Shown here piece after piece: positions 48,192 through 57,090 of a stretch of DNA of 64,000 nucleotides. Origin of the DNA: Scopulibacillus_A cellulosilyticus (GTDB lineage Bacteria; Bacillota; Bacilli; Bacillales; Sporolactobacillaceae). The position numbers and the translations under genes are program-made. Position 1 is the stretch's first letter; every line of letters starts with the position of its first letter. The DNA lies in the NCBI RefSeq assembly GCF_042665295.1, contig NZ_JBHTCO010000014.1:124001-188000 (forward strand), given 5' to 3'. The notes below the pieces were generated by a model. It was not told the origin of the DNA. It did no database searches and saw only the letters and a program-made list of their open reading frames with translations.

Positions 48192-50621
48192 ATGTTAGTA
48201 TCATATAACTGGTTGAAAGATTATGTAGATTTAAGCGATGTTTCGCCGGATGAATTAGCTGATAAAATTACTAAAGCAGGCATCGAAGTTGAACATGTCT
48301 ATAAATTAGGAGAGGGAATTAAAGATGTTGTTGTCGGTCGCGTTGATCAATGTGAACAGCATCCGAATGCCGATAAATTAAATGTGTGCCAAGTGGATTT
48401 AGGATCTGAAAAAGTACAAATCGTTTGCGGCGCTCCGAATGTTGCGGCGGGACAAAAGGTGGCCGTGGCCAAAGTCGGGGCCGTCTTACCAGGCAATTTT
48501 AAAATCAAAAAAGCCAAGCTTCGCGGTGAAGTATCTCAAGGCATGATTTGTTCTTTAGAAGAGTTAGGTGTTGAAGGCAAGCTTGTGCCAAAAGAATATC
48601 AAAATGGCATTTATGTCTTTGCGGACGATGTTGTCGTAGGTGAAGATGCACTTCCTTACTTGAATTTGGACGACTATGTACTGGAGTTAGATATTCTTCC
48701 TAACAGCGCTCATTGTTTAAATATGATCGGTGTAGCCTATGAAGTTGCGGCTATTTTAAATCGTCCGGTCAATCTTCCGGAACCTGCAGTCGAAGAAGAT
48801 CAAACATTAGCTGAAGAAAAAATTAGTGTCAGTATTGAAGCCGAAGAGGCGGCTCCTTATTACGGTGCAAGAGTGATCGAAGACATTCATATCGAACCCT
48901 CGCCGCGCTGGATGCAGAATAGGCTGATTGCTGCAGGGATTCGTCCAATCAGCAACATTGTTGATATTACAAACTATGTCTTGCTTGAATACGGTCAACC
49001 GCTTCACGCTTTTGACTATGATAAATTAGGATCAAAGCAAATTCTCGTCCGTTATGCTCATGAAAATGAACAAATGACGACGCTTGATGATGAAGAACGT
49101 CATCTCATAACAAGTGATCTTGTCATTACAAATGGTGAGCGGCCTGTGGCTCTTGCCGGGGTAATGGGCGGTGCTGATTCCGAGATCAAAGATGATACAA
49201 AAAAGGTACTGTTGGAAGCGGCAATTTTTGATGCTTTAACAGTGAGAAGGACATCATCGAGATTACAATTGCGTACAGATGCCAGTCAGCGTTATGAAAA
49301 AAAGGGCGTAGACAGAAATCGTGTTGCTTCTGCAGCAGACCGAGCCGCCGGGCTGATGCAAACCATTGCCGGTGCCAAAATCCTTAAAGGCATTGTTGAA
49401 CAAGGTCAAAGAGAAGTAGCACCCCATATTATCGAAATGCCATGGAAAAAGGTGAATGATGCTTTAGGTACATCACTTTCCGAAAATGAGATTACATCAA
49501 TCCTTAACAGATTGAACTTCACAGCGGCTGTCGAAGGGGAAACATTGCATGTTGAAGTACCTGCCCGCCGACCGGATGTTACGATTCCTGAGGATATTGT
49601 TGAAGAGGTGGGACGGATATACGGCTACGATAATGTCCCGGCGACATTACCAAAAGGCGAGTCCACAAGAGGAGGATTAACTTCTTATCAAAAGAAACGA
49701 CGTATCGTTCAAAAATATTTTGAAGGTGCGGGTTTATATCAGGCAGTTACTTACTCACTGACAACAAAGGAAAAAGCGCAGCAGTTAACGATACAGCCGC
49801 AATCTGAAGAGCAGCTTGTCGAATTAAGCATGCCGATGAGTGAAGAGCGCAGCACATTACGAATGAGTATTGTTCCAGAATTGTTAGAGGTTGTTCTATA
49901 TCATTTAAATCGTCAAATGCCAAATATTAAATTATATGAAATCGGTAAAGTTTTTACGGCAAAACAAAAGCCATTAACAGATCTCCCGCTTGAAACAGAA
50001 CATGCTGCAGGTGTATTGACAGGCTTGGAAAATATCCAAAGCTGGGAAGGAAGAAAAACGCCTGTAGATTTTTATACAGTTAAAGGTGTGCTTGAAGGAT
50101 TATTTGATCAACTGGGTGTGTCAGAAAAGATTCAGTTTGCTCCGGCTGAACGTGACCTGATGCATCCGGGGCGGACAGCTGACATGTCATTTAATGGTAC
50201 AGTCATCGGTTATCTCGGACAGCTTCACCCGCACGTCCAAAAAGAAAATGATTTAAATGAAACTTATGTCTTTGAAATCAATTTACAAGCGTTGCTTGAA
50301 GAAAATGTACCGGAAACAACTTATCGTGATCTTCCTCGTTATCCATCAATCACAAGGGATATTGCGCTTGTTGTTGATAAAGAAGTGCATGCCGGTCAGC
50401 TTTATGACATTATTAAAGAAGCCGGCGGATCACTTCTTAAAAACATTAAACTTTTTGATGTTTATCAAGGTGAGCATTTAGAAGAGGGTAAAAAATCACT
50501 AGCCTTCTCATTACAATATTTAGATCCTAACAAGACGCTGACGGATAAAGAAGTAAGCAAAGTGCATGAAAATATTTTAAATGCGTGTCAGGAACGTGCC
50601 GGTGCAGCGTTAAGAAACTAA
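48192..50621 (+). CDS. pheT: Phenylalanyl-tRNA synthetase beta subunit
   Basis: Editing and tRNA-binding subunit of 809 residues. Domains in order are an N-terminal B1 segment, an EMAP-type tRNA-binding domain (about 40-155, VVVGRVDQCEQHPNADKLNVC), the B3/B4 editing domain (about 210-390), the B5 domain (about 405-480), a catalytic-like module (about 485-690) and a C-terminal FDX-ACB anticodon-binding domain (about 715-809, DLPRYPSITRDIALVV). An AGAGAGGAG site precedes the ATG. A strong terminator follows. Confidence 0.97.
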   Translation: MLVSYNWLKDYVDLSDVSPDELADKITKAGIEVEHVYKLGEGIKDVVVGRVDQCEQHPNADKLNVCQVDLGSEKVQIVCGAPNVAAGQKVAVAKVGAVLPGNFKIKKAKLRGEVSQGMICSLEELGVEGKLVPKEYQNGIYVFADDVVVGEDALPYLNLDDYVLELDILPNSAHCLNMIGVAYEVAAILNRPVNLPEPAVEEDQTLAEEKISVSIEAEEAAPYYGARVIEDIHIEPSPRWMQNRLIAAGIRPISNIVDITNYVLLEYGQPLHAFDYDKLGSKQILVRYAHENEQMTTLDDEERHLITSDLVITNGERPVALAGVMGGADSEIKDDTKKVLLEAAIFDALTVRRTSSRLQLRTDASQRYEKKGVDRNRVASAADRAAGLMQTIAGAKILKGIVEQGQREVAPHIIEMPWKKVNDALGTSLSENEITSILNRLNFTAAVEGETLHVEVPARRPDVTIPEDIVEEVGRIYGYDNVPATLPKGESTRGGLTSYQKKRRIVQKYFEGAGLYQAVTYSLTTKEKAQQLTIQPQSEEQLVELSMPMSEERSTLRMSIVPELLEVVLYHLNRQMPNIKLYEIGKVFTAKQKPLTDLPLETEHAAGVLTGLENIQSWEGRKTPVDFYTVKGVLEGLFDQLGVSEKIQFAPAERDLMHPGRTADMSFNGTVIGYLGQLHPHVQKENDLNETYVFEINLQALLEENVPETTYRDLPRYPSITRDIALVVDKEVHAGQLYDIIKEAGGSLLKNIKLFDVYQGEHLEEGKKSLAFSLQYLDPNKTLTDKEVSKVHENILNACQERAGAALRN

Positions 50622-50634
50622 TTTTAAACTAAGT

Positions 50635-50663
50635 AAAAAAACGCCTATTAGAGGCGTTTTTTT
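50635..50663 (+). terminator. Intrinsic terminator after pheST
   Basis: AAAACGCCT and AGGCGTTTT around ATTAG, followed by a T run. Confidence 0.9.
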
Positions 50664-50727
50664 ACTATTGATATATAGAGGCTTAGATGTAAAATCGCTG
50701 CAGTCCCCAAGATAAGGCGGGTTTTCC

Positions 50728-51672
50728 TTATTTCAACATTTGTGCTTTTTTTGTATTGGCGAAATGGGTTTTGGCAATTTTATTTAGAATGCCTTCACCT
50801 TTTTCCCGAATAATTTCTGCGGCTGCTTGATCAACTTTAAATCCTGCTCCTTTTGGCAAGGTATGTCCTGCTATGTCTGATAATTTATCCATTTCCTTAA
50901 GAAATGCATATCTGGCAATTATTGAAGCAGCAGCAACTGATAAATGGAGCCCCTCTGCTTTCGTTTGGAAAAAGACCTTATCTTTCACCTGATGCTTTTC
51001 CTCTTTAATGTAAGAAAAATAAATATCCGGTTTGGCGAATTGGTCGATTAATATGCCATCATAGGACTTATTTTGCGAATTTACTTTTTCAATCACATTT
51101 AAAAGGGCCTTGTTATGTAAAACGGCTTTCATTTTCCCTTGCGAATAGCCTTTTGCCTGTAATTGATTGTATTTATCGTTCGGGAGAATAAGCAAGCTGT
51201 AATCCACATACTTAATAATATCCTGAGCCATGATGATCATACGTTCATCTGTTAAAGTCTTTGAATCTTTTACACCCAATTGATTGAAAATCTTCTCCTG
51301 TTCCGGTCCGGAATGCACAGCGCACACAGTAATCGGTCCAAAATAATCGCCGGTGCCAACTTCGTCTGAGCCGATAACTGTCAATTGGCTAATGTTTTTG
51401 GGAGGAAGATACTTGTGAGAGACCGTCCGATTGACTGTTTTCTTTTTGCTTGCAGGAAATGCCTCGCTTCCCGCTTGCCATTTAGAAGCTTCCAGTTCAG
51501 CGCTTTTTCCTTGAAAGAGAACTTTTCCAGATTTGTAAGCTGTGATCGTACAGTCAGAAGTTTTGGCTGTAAATAATGCGCCGGGAGCTAATTTATCAAT
51601 TATTTTTGTTTGGTAATAATTCCTAATATCGTTGATTTTTTTAGTGTCACATTTTAAAACCGCATGAGCCAT
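50728..51672 (-). CDS. rnhC: Ribonuclease HIII
   Basis: Cleaves RNA in RNA-DNA hybrids, for example R-loops. The 314 residues match B. subtilis RnhC (313). An N-terminal TBP-like substrate-binding domain (1-85) precedes the RNase H fold with GSDEVGTGDYFGP (about 94-106, the Asp-Glu pair), KDSKTL and a later DQF. The ATG giving MAHAVLKCD is selected with GGAGGTG nine bases upstream; a GTG four codons earlier overlaps that site. In B. subtilis zapA lies next to it; no zapA is present here. Confidence 0.95.
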   Translation of the reverse strand: MAHAVLKCDTKKINDIRNYYQTKIIDKLAPGALFTAKTSDCTITAYKSGKVLFQGKSAELEASKWQAGSEAFPASKKKTVNRTVSHKYLPPKNISQLTVIGSDEVGTGDYFGPITVCAVHSGPEQEKIFNQLGVKDSKTLTDERMIIMAQDIIKYVDYSLLILPNDKYNQLQAKGYSQGKMKAVLHNKALLNVIEKVNSQNKSYDGILIDQFAKPDIYFSYIKEEKHQVKDKVFFQTKAEGLHLSVAAASIIARYAFLKEMDKLSDIAGHTLPKGAGFKVDQAAAEIIREKGEGILNKIAKTHFANTKKAQMLK

Positions 51673-51848
51673 AAGGGTTTTCACCTCCGCTTTTACTTTA
51701 TCATATACCTTTAATAATTAGTAATGATTTTCAATTTTAGATTCTTTTTGATAAGATATATCTAATATTCAACAGTATGTGACATAAAAGTTCATGTTGG
51801 TGCGAAAGATTATTTGAAAAATGATGAAAGACGAGGAATCAAAGGTTT

Positions 51849-52385
51849 ATGTTAAATATTATCATTCTCCTTTTACTAATAGGCGGTTTCTTTATTGGGC
51901 TGAGACGAGGTTTAGTATTGCAAGTTGTTCATTTAGTCGGCTTTTTTGCAGCCTATGTTATTGCTTTTATGTACTGTAATAAATTGGCGCCAAAGCTGTC
52001 GTTTATACCATACCCTGGCGGATCGGCTGGCGCGCATAACTTTTTAGATTTTCAATCCGTTTATTACCGGGTGATTGCTTTTATAATAATTTTCATTGCG
52101 GTGAAAATTGCCATGGCTGTTATTGGTCATATTCTTAGCTTTATCGTTGATTTGCCGATACTAAGAACGGTTAATGGCTGGCTCGGCGGAGCGCTTGGAT
52201 TTGTTGAGATTTACCTAGTATTATTTATTTTGCTTTATATAGGAACAATCACACCAATTTATGGTATATCAGACGCTGTCCACCATTCTTATGTTGCAAG
52301 TCTAATGATGGAAAACACGCCGGTACTCTCAGGAAAATTACAAAATATGTTTGTCAGCTACATCCATCACCCAGCTTCCTCTTAA
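51849..52385 (+). CDS. cvpA: CvpA family membrane protein
   Basis: A 178-residue inner-membrane protein of the CvpA/colicin V production family (B. subtilis YshB), role unclear. Four hydrophobic segments are visible at about 2-20, 24-44, 75-100 and 108-135. RGLVLQVVHLVGFFAAYVIA and LRTVNGWLGGALGFVEIYL are family motifs. The ribosome-binding site is weak (CAAAGG). An interspersed repeat separates it from polX. Confidence 0.9.
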   Translation: MLNIIILLLLIGGFFIGLRRGLVLQVVHLVGFFAAYVIAFMYCNKLAPKLSFIPYPGGSAGAHNFLDFQSVYYRVIAFIIIFIAVKIAMAVIGHILSFIVDLPILRTVNGWLGGALGFVEIYLVLFILLYIGTITPIYGISDAVHHSYVASLMMENTPVLSGKLQNMFVSYIHHPASS

Positions 52386-52391
52386 AATGCG

Positions 52392-52533
52392 TGCTCAATA
52401 AGGAGGACAAACAGGACCAAGAAGTTCGAGGCGCGGAAGCCACGAGGACCGGAGCGTAGATGATGGTTACGTGAGGACCGGAGTGGCAGCGCAACGAAGA
52501 AATTCGCAGTCATGTTTCCCGGACATTTTGAAC
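52392..52533 (-). repeat. 142-bp interspersed repeat, diverged reverse copy
   Basis: In reverse orientation it follows the 145-bp repeat found before pfkA, sharing AGGAGGACAAA, AAGAAGTTCGAGG, ACGTGAGGA-CGGAG, AGAAATTCG and TTTCCCGGAC. Its ends are decayed: TGCTCAATAAGG instead of TGTTCAAAAAGG, and CATTTTGAAC at the other side. It fills the cvpA-polX gap. Confidence 0.65.
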
Positions 52534-52611
52534 TTCCTCTTTAAGGGGAAGTTTTTTGTTTTCATATGATACAAAAAAGGATACGATAGTCTTTAGGGAA
52601 GGGTGAGGATT

Positions 52612-54327
52612 GTGAACAAAAAGCAAATTGTTAAAGTGTTAGAAACCATTGCCATTTATTTAGAAATCAAAGGAGAAAATCCTTTTAAAATATCAGCCTA
52701 CCGTAAAGCGGCACAAGCACTTGAAAACGACGACCGTTCCATGTCGCAAATTGATGATCCATCAAAAATGAAAGGTATCGGAAAAGGAACGGCACAGGTT
52801 ATTAATGAGTTATTAGAAACAGGCGAATCATCTCTTTTAAAGGAACTTCAAGAAGAGATCCCGGCAAGTTTACTACAATTATTAAAACTGCCTGGTCTTG
52901 GAGGCAAAAAGATTGCTAAGCTGTATCAGAGTTTAGGTATAACTGATTTAGAAAGCTTGAAACAGGCGTGTGCAGAAGAACGCGTCCAGGAACTTGAGGG
53001 ATTCGGTAAAAAGACCGAAGAAAAGCTGTTGACGGCTGTTGAAGAAATGAATCAGCGTCCGGAAAGGCTGCCGATCTCTTATATGCTGCCAATAGCTGAA
53101 CAAATAGAAACTGTTTTGTCTTCTATTAAAGAAATCGAGAAATTTTCCAGAGCCGGAAGTCTTAGGCGTTGCAAAGAATTGATAAAAGATCTAGACTTTG
53201 TTATTGCGACAGATCAACCCGAAACAACAGCACAGCAGTTAGCTGATAAGCTGCAAATCCATGAAATTGTCGGACAAGGCCTAACAAAAATGACAGTCCT
53301 ATTAGATGACGACTATCAAGTATCCGTTGATTTCCGCTTCGTGGAACCGAAAGCTTTCGCGACAACACTTCATCATTTTACAGGGTCTAAAGACCATAAC
53401 GTGAAATTGCGTCAGCTCGCAAAATCCCGCCAGGAAAAAATCAGTGAATATGGCGTAGAACAAGAAGCTACAGGAAATGTGCTAACCTTTGAAAATGAAA
53501 AAGACTTTTTTAACCACTTTGAGATATCATATATTCCGCCGGAAGCGCGCGAAGGCGTTGATGAAATTGAAACAGCTGAAAAAGGCAGCCTTAATCTAAT
53601 TGAGTTAGATGATATAAAAAGCGATTTGCATATGCATACAACATGGAGTGACGGGGCTTATACAATAGAAGAAATGACTGAGGCAGCAAGACGAAAAGGC
53701 TACGAATACATCGTCATTACCGACCATTCGTATTCTTTGCGGGTCGCAAACGGACTGTCGGCATATCGCCTCCGTAAGCAGCGGGAGGAAATTGAGCGTC
53801 TAAACGCCCAAAACCGTGATTTTAAAATTTTCGCAGGTGTTGAAATGGACATATTGCCGGATGCAACACTTGATTACGATGAAGACACACTGGCAGAACT
53901 GGATTTTGTTATAGGGGCCATTCATTCTTCTTTTTCCCAAGACAGAAATATGATAATGAAACGATTGCAAACAGCCCTTGAAAACCCTTATGTCAGATTA
54001 ATTGCCCATCCAACCGGACGAATTCTCGGCGGCCGTAAAGGTTATGATGTTGATGTAGAGGCCCTTATCAAAATGGCTGCACAAACAAATACAGCTTTGG
54101 AACTGAACGCCAATCCCAACCGGCTCGATTTGGCAGCCCATTGGCTAAAAAAAGCCCAAGATGCTAATGTGAAAATAGCAATAAATACAGATGCCCACTC
54201 AATTGATATGTTAGAAGATATGAAGATCGGTGTTTCAAGCGCCAAACGCGGATTACTCAAGAAAGCATCGGTTTTAAATACAATGTCACGATCGTCATTT
54301 GAAACATTTCTGCAAAATACCAAATAA
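52612..54327 (+). CDS. polX: DNA polymerase/3'-5' exonuclease PolX
   Basis: Family X repair polymerase fused to a PHP nuclease. The 571 residues match B. subtilis PolX (570). The N-terminal lyase and helix-hairpin-helix region (about 1-140) contains FKISAYRKAAQALE. The palm follows with AGSLRRCKELIKDLDFVIAT (about 184-203, catalytic aspartates). The PHP domain (about 335-571) starts with DLHMHTTWSDGAYT and contains VITDHSYS and NTDAHS. The GTG start giving MNKKQIVK is chosen with GGGTGAGG upstream. It probably acts in base excision repair. Confidence 0.95.
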   Translation: MNKKQIVKVLETIAIYLEIKGENPFKISAYRKAAQALENDDRSMSQIDDPSKMKGIGKGTAQVINELLETGESSLLKELQEEIPASLLQLLKLPGLGGKKIAKLYQSLGITDLESLKQACAEERVQELEGFGKKTEEKLLTAVEEMNQRPERLPISYMLPIAEQIETVLSSIKEIEKFSRAGSLRRCKELIKDLDFVIATDQPETTAQQLADKLQIHEIVGQGLTKMTVLLDDDYQVSVDFRFVEPKAFATTLHHFTGSKDHNVKLRQLAKSRQEKISEYGVEQEATGNVLTFENEKDFFNHFEISYIPPEAREGVDEIETAEKGSLNLIELDDIKSDLHMHTTWSDGAYTIEEMTEAARRKGYEYIVITDHSYSLRVANGLSAYRLRKQREEIERLNAQNRDFKIFAGVEMDILPDATLDYDEDTLAELDFVIGAIHSSFSQDRNMIMKRLQTALENPYVRLIAHPTGRILGGRKGYDVDVEALIKMAAQTNTALELNANPNRLDLAAHWLKKAQDANVKIAINTDAHSIDMLEDMKIGVSSAKRGLLKKASVLNTMSRSSFETFLQNTK

Positions 54328-54346
54328 ACAAGGAGGATTTATTTCA

Positions 54347-56707
54347 TTGTTAAAGCGTGTGCTTAATATCCTTGAATACCATAAAGTTATTGATCAATTA
54401 TCAAAACACGCCGCATCTTCACTCGGTTTGCAATTAATAGAGACGCTCGCGCCAAATAACAATCTTGGAAAAGTACAAGAATGGCAACGGGAAACCGATG
54501 AAGCAGCGAATGTTTTACGTTTAAAAGGCCATTTTCCTTTTGGCGGCATTACTGATATTCGTGCAAGTTTAAAAAGATCAAAAATCGGCGGTATGCTGAG
54601 TCCAAAAGAACTTATTGATATTGCCGGAACAATAAGGGGAACGAGAATAGCGAAGAACTTTATTTTAGATATTGTGGAAGAAGGGACTAAACTTCCGTTA
54701 TTATCTGATATTGTTATGTTAATAGAACCCGAGGGCGAGCTTGAACGCAGTATTCAGAGCTGCATTGATGATTCAGGATACGTAATGGATTCAGCAAGTG
54801 AAACATTGCGGGGAATTCGCGGGCAAATCAGGACTTTAGACAGCCGAATTAAGGAAAAATTAGAGAGTATTACCCGTTCCTCAGGTAATCAAAAGAAGCT
54901 TTCCGAATCTATTGTTACGATTCGTAATGGCCGTTATGTTGTCCCTGTTAAGCAGGAGTATAGAGGGGCCTTCGGCGGAATCGTTCATGATCAATCGGCA
55001 TCTGGCGCAACATTATTTATTGAACCGCAATCTGTAGTGGATATGAGTAATAAGTTGAATGAAGCCAGAGCCCGGGAAAAGCATGAAATTGAAAAAATTC
55101 TTAACAAGCTTTCAGAGCAAACAGCAGATGTCGCTGATTCCCTTTTAGATCATGTAGATCGTCTGGCTAGGCTTGATTTTATATTTGCAAAAGCCAAATA
55201 TGCAAAGCAAATTAAGGCGACTCGCCCCAAACTTAATGACAAAGGCAACATTCATATGAAAAAAGCGCGGCATCCCCTTATACCGGCCGAAGATGTTGTA
55301 CCGATTGATGTTATTTTAGGCGACGGTTATCATGCCATGATTATAACCGGACCAAATACAGGCGGGAAAACAGTCACGTTAAAGACAACCGGATTACTGA
55401 CACTTATGGCTCAATCCGGCTTGCATGTTCCTTGTGAAGAAGGGTCGGCTATTAATGTTTATAAAGAGATATTTGCCGATATAGGCGATGAGCAGTCTAT
55501 AGAGCAAAGTCTCAGTACCTTCAGCTCACACATGACTAACATTATTGATATTCTATCAAAAGTTGATCATGAAAGTTTAGTTCTATTTGATGAGCTCGGT
55601 GCAGGAACTGACCCGCAAGAAGGGGCCGCACTGTCGATTGCTATATTAGATGATGTGTTTGCTAAGGGTGCAAGTGTTGTGGCTACAACGCATTATAGCG
55701 AGCTGAAAGCATATGCTTATGAAAGAGAAGGTGTTATTAACGCAAGCGTTGAATTTGATGTTCAATCGTTAAGGCCAACTTATAAACTTCTTATCGGCGT
55801 ACCTGGCCGAAGCAATGCATTCGAAATATCAAGAAAGCTTGGTTTGCCGGAACAAATCATTGAACAAGCCAAAGGCCAAATTGCCAGCGAAACTAATCAA
55901 ATTGATCAAATGATTGCATCTCTTGAACAAAATCGCAAACAAGCTGAACTTGCAAGTGAAGAAGCCAATAAAATGAAAGCTGAAATTGAAGAGCAGCGCA
56001 ACCAATTAAATAGAGAACTTGAAAAAATTGATAGAGAAAAACAGCGCTTGATAAGAGATGCTGAAGAAAAAGCTAAGGACAAGATTCAAAAAATCAAAAC
56101 AGAAGCGGAAAACATTATTACTGAACTTCGCGAGTACCAGGCAAATCCCGCAAAAATAAAAGAACATAAGCTAATAGACGCCAAAGGCCGTCTTGAACAT
56201 GCTTTAGATGCTTTATCAGACCATGAAACTAAGGTTAAAGCCGATTCACATGAAAAACAAGGCAAAGTATCATTTTCACCTGGACAAAAAGTAAAGGTCA
56301 TCAGTTTTGGACAAAAAGGCCATGTTGTTGAGAAGCTGAATGATAAAGAATACCTTGTGCAAATTGGCATTATGAAGATGAATTTACCTGCAAGCGACCT
56401 TAAAGCCGTTAAAGAGGAAAAAGAAACAAAACCGGTTGTTAACGTTAGAACAAGCAAATCTACTGCCAAAACAGAGCTTGATTTACGCGGAGAACGCTAC
56501 GAAGATGCGATGCATAAAGTCGATCAGTATTTGGATCAAGCGTTGTTAAGCGGCTATCATCAAGTGTCAATCATTCATGGCAAAGGGACAGGTGCATTAA
56601 GAAAAGGCGTTCAAAATAAATTAAAAAGCCATTCCAGGGTGAAAAGCATACGTTTTGGCGGCGCCGGGGAAGGAGGAAGCGGTGTCACGATTGTTGAATT
56701 AAAATAA
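54347..56707 (+). CDS. mutS2: MutS2 family endonuclease/ATPase
   Basis: MutS-like ATPase with a C-terminal Smr nuclease domain. It suppresses homologous recombination in some species and rescues collided ribosomes in B. subtilis. The 786 residues include a core of lever helices (about 1-320), the ATPase with Walker A ITGPNTGGKTVTLKTTG (about 330-346) and Walker B LVLFDELGAGTDPQEGAAL (about 408-426), a long coiled coil (about 510-630) and the Smr domain (about 705-786, LDLRGERYEDAM and HGKGTGALRKGV). The start is TTG with AGGAGG ten bases upstream. Confidence 0.95.
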   Translation: MLKRVLNILEYHKVIDQLSKHAASSLGLQLIETLAPNNNLGKVQEWQRETDEAANVLRLKGHFPFGGITDIRASLKRSKIGGMLSPKELIDIAGTIRGTRIAKNFILDIVEEGTKLPLLSDIVMLIEPEGELERSIQSCIDDSGYVMDSASETLRGIRGQIRTLDSRIKEKLESITRSSGNQKKLSESIVTIRNGRYVVPVKQEYRGAFGGIVHDQSASGATLFIEPQSVVDMSNKLNEARAREKHEIEKILNKLSEQTADVADSLLDHVDRLARLDFIFAKAKYAKQIKATRPKLNDKGNIHMKKARHPLIPAEDVVPIDVILGDGYHAMIITGPNTGGKTVTLKTTGLLTLMAQSGLHVPCEEGSAINVYKEIFADIGDEQSIEQSLSTFSSHMTNIIDILSKVDHESLVLFDELGAGTDPQEGAALSIAILDDVFAKGASVVATTHYSELKAYAYEREGVINASVEFDVQSLRPTYKLLIGVPGRSNAFEISRKLGLPEQIIEQAKGQIASETNQIDQMIASLEQNRKQAELASEEANKMKAEIEEQRNQLNRELEKIDREKQRLIRDAEEKAKDKIQKIKTEAENIITELREYQANPAKIKEHKLIDAKGRLEHALDALSDHETKVKADSHEKQGKVSFSPGQKVKVISFGQKGHVVEKLNDKEYLVQIGIMKMNLPASDLKAVKEEKETKPVVNVRTSKSTAKTELDLRGERYEDAMHKVDQYLDQALLSGYHQVSIIHGKGTGALRKGVQNKLKSHSRVKSIRFGGAGEGGSGVTIVELK

Positions 56708-56862
56708 ATGGGCAGCTTTTTTGGCTCCTGCAACAATGCAGTTATTTATGGCAAGAAAATTAAAAAGAAAATCTGGCAGCAGGATCCATCACTATGATTA
56801 ATTCTATTAGTTTTTCATATTGTCATTGGGTCAAGTTTACAGCTTAATCAGGGGGAGATACG

Positions 56863-56943
56863 GTGGAAACCTTAGCTAAAATCTTGATCGTCTGCTGCGG
56901 CATATTTTTTGTTGCAGGAATTATATATTTGGCAGTCACTTAA
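56863..56943 (+). CDS. 26-residue single-pass membrane microprotein
   Basis: A GTG-started frame encodes METLAKILIVCCGIFFVAGI followed by six more residues. Nearly the whole peptide is one hydrophobic helix, with Glu2 and Lys6 before it and two adjacent cysteines inside. AGGGGGAG lies eight bases upstream and a wobble-containing terminator follows the stop at once, so it looks like a real cistron. It lies in the mutS2-lcfA gap, where B. subtilis has the unrelated longer yshE. I do not recognise it. The only other content of this gap is a 29-codon frame at 56708 without a ribosome-binding site. Confidence 0.55.
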   Translation: METLAKILIVCCGIFFVAGIIYLAVT

Positions 56944-56975
56944 AAACTCGTCGGGCGGCGGGTTTTTAATTTTTT
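56944..56975 (+). terminator. Intrinsic terminator after the microprotein
   Basis: ACTCGTC pairs with GGCGGGT through several G-U wobbles around GGGC, followed by TTTT and a T-rich run. Confidence 0.7.
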
Positions 56976-57090
56976 AGATAGAGTTTTTAAAAAATTTAAT
57001 AAAATGCCTATTTTTTTGCAAGTGTTTACAATATAATAGAAATTGGAATACGTTTATGGAAGGAGCGGAACAAAGGAGGCCAATGCAGAA

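Noticed and set aside
56708..56797. 29-codon frame directly after mutS2
   Set aside because: No ribosome-binding site and no recognisable features; probably chance.
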